Positions 36,238-45,810 of a stretch of 64,000 nucleotides of DNA are shown one piece after another (the stretch's first letter is position 1; every line of letters begins with the position of its first letter). Source of the stretch: Arthrobacter sp. PAMC 25486 (lineage in GTDB: Bacteria; Actinomycetota; Actinomycetes; Actinomycetales; Micrococcaceae); NCBI RefSeq assembly GCF_000785535.1, contig NZ_CP007595.1, positions 1,942,437-2,006,436 of the forward strand, in the 5' to 3' direction. Under the pieces are notes generated by a model. It had not been told where the DNA came from. It saw only the letters and a list, made by a program, of their open reading frames with translations, and ran no database searches. Position numbers and translations under genes: made by a program.

Positions 36238-36870
36238 TCAGATCCAGCCCTGCGCATGGGCCGAGTGCGCAGCCTCAATCCGGTTTGCTGCCCCGGTCTT
36301 GCCAATGGCGCTGGAAAGGTGGTTGCGCACGGTGCCGACGCTCAGGAACAGTGCGGCGGCTATCTGCGCCACGGGGGCGCCGGACTGGGCATGGGACAGC
36401 ACCTGGCATTCTCGCTCCGTCAGCGGATTGGCCACTTGGCCCAGTGATTGTGCAGCCAGCTTCGGGTCCACCACCCGTCCCCCGGAATGCACGCGGCGCA
36501 CCGCGGCTGCCAGTTCGGCGGACGGGGTGTCCTTGACCAGGAACCCGCAGGCACCGGCGTCGAATGCGGCCCGCAAGTATCCGGGCCGGTCGAAGGTGGT
36601 CACCATCAGCACCCTGCACTGCGGGAACCGGGACCGCAGCAGGGCAGCGGCACGCAGGCCGTCCATGACAGGCATCTGGATGTCCAACAATGCCACCTGG
36701 GCCCTGTGCGCCTCAGCTAGCGGCAGCACCTCGGCGCCGTTCCCGGCCTGAGCCACCACCGTGATGTCCGGCTCCAGATCCAGCAGGGCTGCGAGCGCGC
36801 CCCGCACCAGCGCCTGGTCGTCGGCGAGCAGCACGCGGATGGGCTCTGCTGCGTCCTGGTGGTTCACCAT
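36238..36870 (-). CDS. NarL/LuxR-type response regulator
   Basis: 210 residues. Receiver domain with phospho-acceptor Asp in VALLDIQMPVMDG (about 57) and Lys in FLVKDTPSAE (about 107). C-terminal LuxR HTH (LTERECQVLSHAQSG, SVGTVRNHLSSAIGKTGAAN) binds DNA. It overlaps the kinase gene by 4-7 bp and is the last gene of an ABC ATPase-permease-kinase-regulator operon, a DesK/DesR-like arrangement in which the pair often controls the exporter. Confidence 0.92.
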   Translation of the reverse strand: MVNHQDAAEPIRVLLADDQALVRGALAALLDLEPDITVVAQAGNGAEVLPLAEAHRAQVALLDIQMPVMDGLRAAALLRSRFPQCRVLMVTTFDRPGYLRAAFDAGACGFLVKDTPSAELAAAVRRVHSGGRVVDPKLAAQSLGQVANPLTERECQVLSHAQSGAPVAQIAAALFLSVGTVRNHLSSAIGKTGAANRIEAAHSAHAQGWI

Positions 36871-37955
36871 GAAAGCTCCACCTTCGTTCCGCCATGTTCG
36901 GAGGCGCCCATCTCGCAGCGCGCCCCTTGCAGCCGGGCGCGTTCACGCATTCCGCGGATGCCATGCCCCTCATGGGATCCGGCAAGGGAGTCGCCGTCGT
37001 CCTCGATGCTCAGCCCACCTTCGCTGATCCGGATCCAGCAGGTGGTGGCGTGGGCGTGGCGCAGCACGTTGGTCACGGCCTCCCGAACAATCCAGGACAG
37101 GGCAGTGGAACGCACCGGGTCGCTGTCGCCGGCATCGCCGATCAGGACTGTTCTGACCCCCGCATCGTCGAGTGCGGCGCGCACCAAGGACAGCTCCTCC
37201 CCCAGCGTTGTGCGGCGCAGCCCGCCCACGGTGACACGGATGGAATCCATGGCTTCAACGGTCAATGCGTTGATTTGTTGCAGCTCGCTCCTGGCGGCCT
37301 CGATATCGGTGTCCAGAAGACGTTCGGCCAATTGAGCTTTGAGGCCAACAGCTGTGAGGGAATGACCCAGCGCATCGTGGACGTCCCTGGCCATGCGGTC
37401 TTGTTCGGTAAGCACTGCGAAATCAAGGCGGAGGTCATCCGCTGCCAGGCCGCTGCGGATCAGCGTGATGTTCAGGGCGTTGCCAATGGCCAGCACCACC
37501 AAAATACAGAGCAGGAAGATGAATTCCTCCACCTGTCCACTGGCGAACGCCACGCATACCGAAAGCACCAGCGTGGTGGAGGTGATCCACCACATGGCCC
37601 GTTGCGAGAGGAGATAGGCCGCGTAGCTGATGATGAAGGGGCCGTAGGAGAGTGTGTTTTCCCTCAGAAGCGGTATTCCGGCAAGCGCCAGGGTAAGCAA
37701 CAGGGCAAAGAACGGCCATGCGCCGGGGTGTCCGTTCGTGCTTCGCCCCAGCCCGCTGCGGAAACGGTAAAACGCCTGCAGGTAGGTTGCAGCAAAGCAG
37801 GCGATCAATCCGTACCCCAGAATTGTCAGGCCCGCGGGCAGCCCGGAACGGGCAATCGACAGCACCGGGAAGATCAGAAAAACTACCCAGAAGGCGGACA
37901 GTAAGTAGCCATAGTTGTCCCAAAAGGACTCAGGTTCCCCTGCCTTCTGTGTCAC
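36864..37955 (-). CDS. HisKA_3 sensor histidine kinase (DesK-like)
   Basis: About 363 residues. Five or six N-terminal transmembrane helices form a membrane sensor. The dimerisation/phosphoacceptor box MARDVHDALGHSLTAVGLKA holds the His. The ATPase G box GSHEGHGIRGMRERARLQGA is present. I start at the GTG 37955 (TQKAGEPESFWDN), which overlaps the permease stop as GTGA; a start at 38015 would extend into the permease gene. Signal unknown. Confidence 0.9.
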   Translation of the reverse strand: MTQKAGEPESFWDNYGYLLSAFWVVFLIFPVLSIARSGLPAGLTILGYGLIACFAATYLQAFYRFRSGLGRSTNGHPGAWPFFALLLTLALAGIPLLRENTLSYGPFIISYAAYLLSQRAMWWITSTTLVLSVCVAFASGQVEEFIFLLCILVVLAIGNALNITLIRSGLAADDLRLDFAVLTEQDRMARDVHDALGHSLTAVGLKAQLAERLLDTDIEAARSELQQINALTVEAMDSIRVTVGGLRRTTLGEELSLVRAALDDAGVRTVLIGDAGDSDPVRSTALSWIVREAVTNVLRHAHATTCWIRISEGGLSIEDDGDSLAGSHEGHGIRGMRERARLQGARCEMGASEHGGTKVELSW

Positions 37956-38707
37956 CGGCGGGCCCGAGAGCGCCGCAGTGCCCACAGGGCCAGGATTGCG
38001 AAGAGAAGTGCCCATGCAACAAGGTTAGTCAACAGCAGCCAAATTGAATCTGCGGGAGCTCCCGGGGTGGTGTTTTGCCCTTCCAAGAGGGGCCAGCGCA
38101 CCAGTCCCGCGTACCCGTACATCGGGGTGAAACGAGCAATATCCAGCATGGTCCCGCTCAACGGCAAGAACACGTTGCCAAAGAACGCGAAGAACACCAT
38201 GGTGCCGCTGGCCACGCTGATAGCCGTTTCTGATTTAAAGCTCATCCCCACACCCAGTCCGTAGAGCGCGAAGAGGGCCGACCCGGCAACAGCAAAGACG
38301 TAACTGAGCAACCAGATCCGCCAATTGTCAGCTCTGGCCCCGGTGGCCGCACCCACCACAAACACCGCGGCTGCCGAGGCGGCAGCGACAATCAGCGCTA
38401 CGCCGACCTTCGCACCGACGAACCCGATCGGTTTCATCGGTGTCAAGGCGATCTGCCGGCCCCAGCCCAACAGCGATTCGGTGGCAGCCGTGCCGGCAAT
38501 CGCCGTAGTGGCCACGGCTGCCCCATAAGCCGCCATGGAAGCCATGATGTAAAACTTCACATTGCCGCTCCCTGCGGGCTGATCCCCACCACCGAACATG
38601 TTCCCAAAGAGCAGGTACATGACCGCGGGCAGGCCAATGGTGAACATCAGATTCCCGACATCGCGGGTTTGGCGGAAGAGTTCAATGCGCACATAGGTGG
38701 GGTTCAT
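37952..38707 (-). CDS. ABC-2 type exporter permease
   Basis: 251 residues with six hydrophobic segments. N-terminal RIELFRQTRDVGNLMFTIGL and the central AIALTPM region resemble the ABC2 membrane family that works with drug- or lipid-export ATPases. It starts 4 bp inside the end of the ATPase gene. Confidence 0.88.
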   Translation of the reverse strand: MNPTYVRIELFRQTRDVGNLMFTIGLPAVMYLLFGNMFGGGDQPAGSGNVKFYIMASMAAYGAAVATTAIAGTAATESLLGWGRQIALTPMKPIGFVGAKVGVALIVAAASAAAVFVVGAATGARADNWRIWLLSYVFAVAGSALFALYGLGVGMSFKSETAISVASGTMVFFAFFGNVFLPLSGTMLDIARFTPMYGYAGLVRWPLLEGQNTTPGAPADSIWLLLTNLVAWALLFAILALWALRRSRARR

Positions 38708-39663
38708 GAGGTCACTCCGGTCAATTCCATGAAGGCGGCATCCAGGGTTGGTGCCGTGATTTCCAGGTCGGTGGCTGCCAGTTCACCCAGCAACAGCCGT
38801 GCGGCAGCGTCGGAGCCGGGCCCCGTCACAAAGATCCGCTGCCCCGCGAGCCGCACCGAGGTGACCCGCTCCAGTGCGCTGAGGGCAGCCACTGCGTGGT
38901 CGGTGGGCAGGCCTGCCGGGAGCGTGGCACTGACAACCCGTCCCCCGGTTGCCTCGCGAAGCTTCGCGGTGGGTCCGTCAACGAGCACCTTGCCGGACCC
39001 GATGAGCACGGTGCGCTCGGCAAAGTCCTGCGCCTCTTCCAGATAATGGGTGGCGAACAACACGGTGCGCCCCTCGAGGGCGTCAGCCCGCATGGTGTCC
39101 CAAAATGCGTGCCGGGCCGCAACATCCATGCCCGCGGTGGGTTCATCCAGGATGAGCAGGCGCGGATCGGGCAGCAGCGCCAGAGCAAATTTGAGCCTCT
39201 GCTGTTCACCGCCGGAGCATTTGGAGACCTTTCGTTTGGCCAGCGAGGTGATGTCGGTCCGTTCCATGACGGAGTCGATCCGGTCCCGGGCCCCGTGCAG
39301 GGCGGCAATGGCCGTCACGGTTTCACGCACGGTCAGATCCCGCAGCAACCCACCGGTTTGCAGCACCGCTGAGACGTCCCCCGCCTCAACCGCTGCGCGC
39401 GGACTCTTGCCGAACACGCTGACGGTTCCGGAGGTGGGAGCTGTCAACCCGAGCATCATGTCGATCGTGGTGGTTTTTCCGGCACCGTTGGGGCCAAGGA
39501 AGGCCACGATCTCACCCGTGCCCACGCTCAGGTCGATCCCCGCGACGGCTTGCACCGGCCCTTGGGCGGTGCGAAAGCTTTTGCGGACCGCCTCAAGTTT
39601 TAGTGCCGGGGCTGGTTCCGAGGTTGCGGCGGCCGCCAAATGTTTGTGCGTCTTGGTTTGCAT
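38704..39663 (-). CDS. ABC exporter ATP-binding protein
   Basis: About 319 residues from MQTKTHKHLAAAA. Walker A GPNGAGKTT (about 56), signature SGGEQQRLKFALAL with the odd sequence KCSGGEQQ, Walker B LLILDEPTAGMD, and a C-terminal domain of the DrrA type. The upstream Met at 39693 is an alternative start. With the permease, kinase and regulator it makes a four-gene operon probably answering to membrane or antimicrobial stress; that role is inferred from the family. Confidence 0.9.
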   Translation of the reverse strand: MQTKTHKHLAAAATSEPAPALKLEAVRKSFRTAQGPVQAVAGIDLSVGTGEIVAFLGPNGAGKTTTIDMMLGLTAPTSGTVSVFGKSPRAAVEAGDVSAVLQTGGLLRDLTVRETVTAIAALHGARDRIDSVMERTDITSLAKRKVSKCSGGEQQRLKFALALLPDPRLLILDEPTAGMDVAARHAFWDTMRADALEGRTVLFATHYLEEAQDFAERTVLIGSGKVLVDGPTAKLREATGGRVVSATLPAGLPTDHAVAALSALERVTSVRLAGQRIFVTGPGSDAAARLLLGELAATDLEITAPTLDAAFMELTGVTS

Positions 39664-39751
39664 TCCTTCAGTTTGCTCGACCCCGTAGGTCACCGGAAGT
39701 GCAAAATGTCACGCATGCCCCGTGATGCGGCCCACTTCGCTAAACGCGCTC

Positions 39752-39812
39752 TTGAGTACGACGGCGGCACTCGCCCATTCCTGATGAAACTCACCTGCCG
39801 CCGTCGTGCGTT
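39752..39812. terminator. Hairpin of the ACGACGGCGG family
   Basis: GTACGACGGCGGCA pairs with TGCCGCCGTCGTGC. The right part GATGAAACTCACCTGCCGCC is identical to 36170-36189. It lies between the minus-strand membrane protein gene and the ABC operon promoter, in position to terminate the former. Confidence 0.75.
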
Positions 39813-39819
39813 GGGAGGC

Positions 39820-40332
39820 TCAGCCGTGGTGTTTGGTCAGCCAGCTTGCATACAGTTCGTCGCGGCAGCGCATGATGTGCCGGATGCGGTAAAAACCCAA
39901 CAGCATCACCGCAGGGAACGCTGCCATCATGAGAAGGAGGGCCATGGCGTCCGGCTCCTTCCCGCGCGGAGCGAACAAGATGGCAGCCAGGCAGGCGGCA
40001 AGGACCAGGCCGAAGGCGATCCAGCCGCTGATGATGCGGTTCCGCGTGTTGCTTTCCACCCGGTCGCTGCCTTGGAGTGGTTTGGGCGGCTTGCTGGTGA
40101 AGCGCAGCCCAGCGGTTGCCAGCCAGCCGAGAGCGGTCACTCCCAGTCCCAGCAGCGCCATGGTGAGCCCGTTTTTGTGAGACCCGTACATGACTGCGGA
40201 GCTGAGCGCCCATGCTGCGCCGGCACCGGTGATGCACAGACCGCCAAGGAGTGCGGCAAGCAGGATGACCCGTCTTTGCGCGTAGCCCAGTGCGAGCTGG
40301 GCATAATTGTCTGCCGGGGCCGGGTGGCTCAA
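39820..40332 (-). CDS. Four-helix membrane protein, function unknown
   Basis: 170 residues. Hydrophobic segments at RVILLAALLGGLCITGAGAA, LTMALLGLGVTALGWLATAG, GWIAFGLVLAACLAAILF and ALLLMMAAFPAVMLLGFYR. A basic cytosolic tail (RIRHIMRCRDELYASWLTKH) ends it. No family recognised. It overlaps the gene upstream by 4 bp and is part of the WXG100-protein operon. Confidence 0.65.
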   Translation of the reverse strand: MSHPAPADNYAQLALGYAQRRVILLAALLGGLCITGAGAAWALSSAVMYGSHKNGLTMALLGLGVTALGWLATAGLRFTSKPPKPLQGSDRVESNTRNRIISGWIAFGLVLAACLAAILFAPRGKEPDAMALLLMMAAFPAVMLLGFYRIRHIMRCRDELYASWLTKHHG

Positions 40333-40976
40333 CTCTGGCCGCGCAGAGCAGCCACGACCACTGCACCAGCAGGTCCTTGAAGTTCGCGCACCGACAGCTG
40401 CCCGTCATCGGTCACGGGCAATGCGGCCAGCAGGGTCGGCTTGCCTTGTTCCACCTTAATGTTCGCCACCACAGGTTCCGCGTCGAGGACCCACTTTTGC
40501 GAGACCACAAGGCCTGCGCCAACTTTTTGCGCATCCGCCACGGTGCCGTCCACCACTTGTCCCACAAAGTCCAGGATTTCGGTGTCCTCGCGCAGCGGCA
40601 CACAGATGTATTCACTCAGCGGCTGCAGCAGGAAGGCGGCCTTGGCGCCCACGGATTCCACCACATAGGTGGGAAGTGCAGACTGGTCCTGCCCCACCCG
40701 GGCAATCTGGTACCAAGTGTGCCCGCTGGCGAGGATCCTGGCGATGATTTCGGCATCACCCTGCAATGCAATCTCTTCGCCGTCGCGGCGGACCGAACCC
40801 CGGACGTTGAGGGTGCTGATCCCGGCCCGGACCAGGTCGCTGTCATCCGGCAGATCTGCCAGGTTCAGGACGCTGCGGCTGAGGTCGATCTCCTTGCCGG
40901 AGTTAAAGGACAGCAGCGCCAAGATCTCGTGGCTGGTGATGCGGTAGGCGCTGGCGGGAAGTTCTTGCGTGTTCAT
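40329..40976 (-). CDS. Protein of unknown function in the WXG100 operon
   Basis: About 215 residues from MNTQELPASAYRITSHEILA, no membrane segment or signal. Its size, soluble all-round composition and position next to a WXG100 protein are compatible with a chaperone or immunity role, similar in size to EspG-like proteins, but I do not recognise a conserved motif. I start at 40976 because the ATG opens a clean frame; a start at 41027 is less likely. Confidence 0.6.
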   Translation of the reverse strand: MNTQELPASAYRITSHEILALLSFNSGKEIDLSRSVLNLADLPDDSDLVRAGISTLNVRGSVRRDGEEIALQGDAEIIARILASGHTWYQIARVGQDQSALPTYVVESVGAKAAFLLQPLSEYICVPLREDTEILDFVGQVVDGTVADAQKVGAGLVVSQKWVLDAEPVVANIKVEQGKPTLLAALPVTDDGQLSVRELQGPAGAVVVAALRGQS

Positions 40977-41054
40977 GGATTCCTTGGGGGTTTCAATGTG
41001 GATTGCTGAGCCGGGCGTGGCGTGCAACCGGAATGCTGTTGCGTCTTGCCGTGG

Positions 41055-41942
41055 TTATTTAATCCCAACCAGACCTCCCAGCCAGCCTATGCCGTCCACG
41101 ATGCGCTTGGTCACTGGGATGTCGCCGGAGAGCATGGAGGCTGCGCCCCAGAGGAGCCCAACGGCACCGATGGCAACGCCGAGCGGTGCTCCGACGACAG
41201 ATGTCGTGGCGGCGATGGCAGCGGCGGACAAGACCGTGGAAACCACACCGTCGGCCGCCCGGAATCCATCCCCATGGGCCATGCCTGAGGCGACATCCGC
41301 GATGCCCAAGCCAACACCCACCACGCCAAGAGCCCTGCCGCCCACGTCCATGGCGTTGCTGAACTTGGGCATCATGGCGGCGAGTTCATTTCCGTCAGCC
41401 AAGCTGATGTTGAAAGCAAACTTATCCGCCGCGAACTTTAGTGCATTGGTCACACCCTGGGCCTGTGCGCCATCCTCGATGCCCAAGACATCCTCGGTCA
41501 ACCATTCAAGGCCGCCCGGCGCCGGGACATAGCCGGGATCGGTGAAGGCCCCATCGAGGGATTCGCCGGTTGGGGAGTCGCCTGGGGTGCTGATCTGGGG
41601 GCCACCGTCGGAGCCGCCTGTACCTGCGGATCCTGAGCTGCCAGTGTCTCCCGGCCCACCAGAACCACCCGTGTCGGCGCTGGCCTTTTCCTGCTCGTCG
41701 GCCTGGGCGAGGAGCATTTTGGACATGTTCTCCAGGCTTGCTCCTGCCGTGCGCAGGGTGGGGCGAAGTGCGGATGCCCACCGGTTGCGGAAGCTGTCGG
41801 CGTCAAACCCCGACCATTGGGTACGTGTGACGGCGGCTTGGAGGGACGTTGCGGTGTTATCCAGGTCCTGCCCGGACAGACTCATGGTTTTGGCCAGCTC
41901 CCGTAGTTCTTCCGGGGCGGCGCCGAGCATTCCCTCACTCAC
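41055..41942 (-). CDS. WXG100-domain protein, possible type VII-secreted effector
   Basis: 295 residues. The N-terminal about 90 residues form a WXG100-like helical hairpin, with the W-x-G turn in RTQWSGFDADSFRNRWASAL. A Gly/Ser-rich linker (about 92-125) joins it to a C-terminal domain with long Gly/Ala-rich hydrophobic stretches (RALGVVGVGLGIADVASGM, SVVGAPLGVAIGAVGLLWGA). That domain could insert in membranes. Longer than free WXG100 proteins (about 100 residues). No ESX/Yuk core genes lie in the window. Confidence 0.75.
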   Translation of the reverse strand: MSEGMLGAAPEELRELAKTMSLSGQDLDNTATSLQAAVTRTQWSGFDADSFRNRWASALRPTLRTAGASLENMSKMLLAQADEQEKASADTGGSGGPGDTGSSGSAGTGGSDGGPQISTPGDSPTGESLDGAFTDPGYVPAPGGLEWLTEDVLGIEDGAQAQGVTNALKFAADKFAFNISLADGNELAAMMPKFSNAMDVGGRALGVVGVGLGIADVASGMAHGDGFRAADGVVSTVLSAAAIAATTSVVGAPLGVAIGAVGLLWGAASMLSGDIPVTKRIVDGIGWLGGLVGIK

Positions 41943-42090
41943 ACAAACATTCCTTTCAAACCCAGCAGCTCACGGCCAACTGGCCACGGCGTGCATGGCT
42001 GCACCCCACCTGCCGCAATTCTAGTTTTTAGGCTACGGGGAATTCTCCGGCCCGGCGATGGGGACAACTCCCCTGTTGCCGTCCCGGCTA

Positions 42091-43911
42091 CTATCCGGAA
42101 TACGACCACTGGGCGATACTCTGCCACGGGCCAAGGTCAAGGGGTGACGGTGCAACACCCGAAACGTGCTTTCCTGTGGCACTCAGGGCCGTTCGCTGAA
42201 ACAGCGGGAGCCCGTAGCCTGCTTCAAAGACGAGCTTGTCGAGCTGCATTTTCAAGGCGTTTTGCTTGGCCGTGTCCGGATTCACGGCCAGGTCGTCGGT
42301 CAGCTGGTCCACTACAGGATTGGAGAAGTTGTTCAGGTTTGAGGCCGCCCCGGTCCGGAAGATTTGCGGCACCTGGCTGGAACCGGAGGGGTTTGCCGTC
42401 CAACCGTACAAGGCGACGTCGAAGGCGCCGTCATGGAGGGCAGACTGCCATTGCGTGCCGCCACGCCCGGCGTCCGTCACCGTGAAGCCTGCCTCTTGCG
42501 CTGCGGCCGCGATGAGTGAGTATTCGGTGACCCGGTCGGCGTCGTCCTTGTTATAGAGGATGCGCACGGTGGGCCGGGCGCCGTCGAGCAGCTCCTGGGC
42601 TTTGTCCAGGCTCGTCTTGCCGGGATCGGCGGTCTCGGCACGGTTGGCCGGGAACTGGTTGCTGCCGTTGCTGCCCGTGGACTCCTTGTACGGGACTTGG
42701 GAGGGGCGGAACATGAACGAGTTCAGCACCTGCGCCTCGGGGTCAAGGGGTTTCGCGACATCGTCGACGATGTGCTGCCGCGGCACGGTGTACAGGAATG
42801 CGGTGCGCAGGTCCTGCTCGGCAAAAACGCCCTTGAAGTTCAACACGAGCTGGTCAAAACCGAGGCCCTGGCCCTGCTGGATCGCCACTCCCGAGGACTT
42901 CAGGTCCGCCAGCTCGGCGAGCCGTTCCGCGGTGGGCGTGAGGGAGATGACGTCGGCGCTCTGGTCCGCAAGGGCCGCGATCTGCTTCTCCGGATCGGAT
43001 TCATAATGCACTGTCAAGGTGTCAACCTTCGGCACCTCACCCCAGGCGAAGTCCTTGTTGCGTATCAGCAACAGTTCCTTCCCGGCCGTGATTCCCTTGA
43101 CGAGGTAGGGTCCGTTGGACAGCGCCAGCGAAGGGTCGGGCATGGAGTTTGTGTCAAAGCCGGTGTTCCAGAAATCGGCGACCTTGCGCAGCGTTGGATT
43201 CGCCGGCACGGTATTGGCCGGGTCGCCCTGCGGCACACTTGCCAGCAAATCGCTCAGTGCCGGCGCGTCCATGAGACCGGCCCGGGCGGCAACAATATGT
43301 GCGGGGATGGTCACCGTGGAGCCCAGCGCTGTTTCCCAATCCGAAGAAGGCGTGGAGTAGGTAAGCGTCAGTGATTTGCGGTCGTCACTGATCACCGGCA
43401 GTTCGGTCTTGGACAGGCCCGCGGTGTCCCCCGCAACATGAAAATATGCGGTTCCGCTGATGACGGCGAACTTCTCATTCAGCGTCGCATCGTTGAAGTA
43501 GCCGGACATGGCCGCCCACTGCAGGAGCAGGTCGTCGGCGCTCACCGGCTCCCCGTCTGACCACTGCACACCGTCATTGACGGTGTATTTGATGGTCAGC
43601 GGCTTGTCCTTGACCTTTTCATAGCTGCCAAACTTTTCATTCTTGACGAGCTTGAGCTCACTGTCCACGGAGTTGAAACCGGAATGCGTGGCGGATGCAA
43701 TGCGCGTGTTGGTGAGCGTCTTGCCGGTGACACTTGCCTCGTTGAAGGACGTGAAGGGAGCCGCTTCCAGGACCGTGACATTCCCGCCAGCAGGTGCTGT
43801 GGCCGAGACGCTGGTTTCGTTGGGTCCCGGGGACGTGCCCGTACAGGCCGCCAGTGCCAGTGCTGCCGCCACGGCTGTGGCCACTACTTTGGAAATGCGT
43901 CCGAGCCGCAT
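42091..43911 (-). CDS. Orphan oligopeptide/solute-binding lipoprotein (family 5)
   Basis: 606 residues. Signal peptide with lipobox (AALALAACTG) and family 5 binding domain (PFTSFNEASVTGKTLTNTRI, VNDGVQWSDGEPVSADDLLL, LALSNGPYLVKG). No permease or ATPase gene is nearby, so it either works with the 27-33 kb transporter or with one elsewhere. Followed at 42091 by an AT-rich gap and the WXG100 operon. Confidence 0.88.
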   Translation of the reverse strand: MRLGRISKVVATAVAAALALAACTGTSPGPNETSVSATAPAGGNVTVLEAAPFTSFNEASVTGKTLTNTRIASATHSGFNSVDSELKLVKNEKFGSYEKVKDKPLTIKYTVNDGVQWSDGEPVSADDLLLQWAAMSGYFNDATLNEKFAVISGTAYFHVAGDTAGLSKTELPVISDDRKSLTLTYSTPSSDWETALGSTVTIPAHIVAARAGLMDAPALSDLLASVPQGDPANTVPANPTLRKVADFWNTGFDTNSMPDPSLALSNGPYLVKGITAGKELLLIRNKDFAWGEVPKVDTLTVHYESDPEKQIAALADQSADVISLTPTAERLAELADLKSSGVAIQQGQGLGFDQLVLNFKGVFAEQDLRTAFLYTVPRQHIVDDVAKPLDPEAQVLNSFMFRPSQVPYKESTGSNGSNQFPANRAETADPGKTSLDKAQELLDGARPTVRILYNKDDADRVTEYSLIAAAAQEAGFTVTDAGRGGTQWQSALHDGAFDVALYGWTANPSGSSQVPQIFRTGAASNLNNFSNPVVDQLTDDLAVNPDTAKQNALKMQLDKLVFEAGYGLPLFQRTALSATGKHVSGVAPSPLDLGPWQSIAQWSYSG

Positions 43912-44139
43912 TCCACCTCCAAGGTTCTTTTGCTTTTGTGTACATCCGGGACCTCGACGGCGTCATGCCCGCCCTAGCCTGTCCCTCGCGAAAATTCTGT
44001 TGTCAACAGTACCGCAGCCTGCCGGGACGGGCCTGGGAACGCCCCTGCCCATTCGGATGGTTGTGGGCATCCTCCCAATGTTCGACGGCGGCCGGCGGCT
44101 TTCACGGTCGGCGCGCGGTCAGGCGCGGTCGGCGCGCGG

Positions 44140-44676
44140 TCAGTAGCCGGTGCGCCCGTCGATGCATTCGCGGAGCAGGTCCACATGGCCCAGATGGCGG
44201 GCGTACTCCTCGATCATGTGCGTGAACACCCAGCGCAGGTTCAGCTCCCGGCCGTGGCGGAGACCGGGCAGCGGCGCGTCAAGGTCGCTGGCACTTGCGG
44301 CGTGCCGTCGGGCGCTTTCGAGCTCCTGCGAGTAGGCCGCCACGTCGGCCAGTGCCGTGTCCTCGCTGTAGCCGGTGAAGTCCGCATCGCGGTCTTCACC
44401 CCGGTAGCGTGCCTTTTCGCCGGTGCCCGCCACCACATTGGAAAACCAATAACGTTCTACCTCACTCAGGTGGCGGACAATCCCGGCGAGGGTCATGGTC
44501 GACGGCGGGATGGCTGCCCGGCAAAGCTGGTTCGCCGTGAGCCCGCCAACCTTCCAGGGCAGGGTTTGCCGGTAGAACTCCAGCCAAGCCTCAAGGGATT
44601 CCCGGTCCCCGGCCATAAACGGCGGACCCGTCCGCTCGTCGGCAAGTTCCGGGGTGCGTGCATCAAGGTTGTCCAT
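44140..44676 (-). CDS. DinB-fold protein (DUF664)
   Basis: About 178 residues from MDNLDARTPELADERTG. A four-helix DinB bundle is indicated by TLAGIVRHLSEVERYWF and FTHMIEEYARHLGHVDLLRE, whose His residues are the metal site of the DinB/YfiT superfamily. Mycothiol-dependent enzymes belong to this group; the actual reaction is unknown. The open frame runs far upstream to 45924 but overlaps two other genes there, so I cut at 44676. Confidence 0.85.
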   Translation of the reverse strand: MDNLDARTPELADERTGPPFMAGDRESLEAWLEFYRQTLPWKVGGLTANQLCRAAIPPSTMTLAGIVRHLSEVERYWFSNVVAGTGEKARYRGEDRDADFTGYSEDTALADVAAYSQELESARRHAASASDLDAPLPGLRHGRELNLRWVFTHMIEEYARHLGHVDLLRECIDGRTGY

Positions 44677-44821
44677 GGCACCACTTTCCCACAGGCGTTT
44701 GCTGCCTTGGGCCATTTTTCGCTGATTGATTCGTGCCAGCCACTTGCTGCCGGTTGATGCCATGCAGTTAGTTTCTGCCAGGCACTGGTCAACGCTGCCT
44801 GGTGGAGGGCAGAATGGCGGA

Positions 44822-45214
44822 ATGGTCCTGCGCATTGAGAACGTGTCCGTTGATTCCACCACGCCTGTCGAAACCGCACAGTTTTGGGCGGAGGTGCTGG
44901 GCTGGCGGATCGTCGAGGATGACGACGAGGATGAGGTGGCCCTGCAGCCGGCTGCCGACAGTGCGGAGGCCCGCGTTCTCCCGGATCTGTTGTTTTTGCG
45001 GGTGCCTGAGGAGAAGTCGATGAAGAACCGGCTGCACTTGGACCTGCGCCCCGATGACCAGGCGGCCGAGGTTGCCCGACTGGAGGGGCTGGGTGCCACG
45101 CGGGTTGATATTGGCCAGGGCGACGGCGTCACATGGGTTGTCATGGCCGATCCGGAGGGCAATGAGTTCTGTGTGCTGCGAGGTTCCGGCGCTACAGGTG
45201 ACTCTGCCGTCTGA
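44822..45214 (+). CDS. VOC (glyoxalase/dioxygenase-fold) protein
   Basis: 130 residues of a VOC-like fold (RIENVSVDSTTPVETAQFWA, LLFLRVPEEKSMKNRLHLDL, VMADPEGNEFCVLRG). Similar proteins have a vicinal oxygen chelate or antibiotic-binding function, but this one is of unknown role. The ATG at 44822 gives this size; longer upstream frame rejected. Confidence 0.85.
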   Translation: MVLRIENVSVDSTTPVETAQFWAEVLGWRIVEDDDEDEVALQPAADSAEARVLPDLLFLRVPEEKSMKNRLHLDLRPDDQAAEVARLEGLGATRVDIGQGDGVTWVVMADPEGNEFCVLRGSGATGDSAV

Positions 45215-45253
45215 CGTTGGTTCCGGCGGTGCGGCGGTTCTGCCTCCTGACGG

Positions 45254-45718
45254 TCAGTTCCGTACCCGCCCAATCCAGCGTGGGGTGCGTGCGCAGTAAT
45301 CCTCATAGTCCTTGCCAAAAGTTCCCCGCAACGCGCGTTCTTCACGGGGGATCTGAAAACGGTCAAGCGTTGCGGCGAAGGCTGCCGCCGGGAGCCATGC
45401 CTGCCAGGATCCGCGCCAGGTTGCGTGCGCGGCCAGCAAGCCCACCATTCCCATGTACATGGGGTTGCGCGAGACCTTGTTGGCGCCGCTGGTGACCAAT
45501 GCTCGGGCCTCTTCCGGCGCCGTCGGATCAACAGTTGTCTTGTGGTCCCTGAAGACGCCAAAGGTGCCAAGGAGGAGTGCTGCTGATCCGGCGGCCAGGA
45601 TCGCGGCAGCTGTGTGGCGCAACGGCAGCGCCTTGGTTGATGTTGGTGCCAGCCGTTGTAGTACGCCGGCGGCAAGGAGCACCGTTGGTGGCAAGGGGAT
45701 TTCGTCGTGTCCAAGCAT
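45254..45718 (-). CDS. Isoprenylcysteine methyltransferase-like membrane protein
   Basis: 154 residues with three or four hydrophobic segments. NKVSRNPMYMGMVGLLAAHA, the C-terminal ERALRGTFGKDYEDYCARTP and RWIGR match the PEMT/ICMT phospholipid methyltransferase family (RNPxYxG, E-R-L...FG..Y..Y....PRW). SAM-dependent; acceptor unknown. Confidence 0.87.
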   Translation of the reverse strand: MLGHDEIPLPPTVLLAAGVLQRLAPTSTKALPLRHTAAAILAAGSAALLLGTFGVFRDHKTTVDPTAPEEARALVTSGANKVSRNPMYMGMVGLLAAHATWRGSWQAWLPAAAFAATLDRFQIPREERALRGTFGKDYEDYCARTPRWIGRVRN

Positions 45719-45810
45719 GGTGTCTCCTTTGAATTCCTGCCCCTGAGCTTACTCTCCAGGGCTGTGGATAACTTCAAGCAGGAATGCCAATCTGCTGGAA
45801 GAATTGCTGC

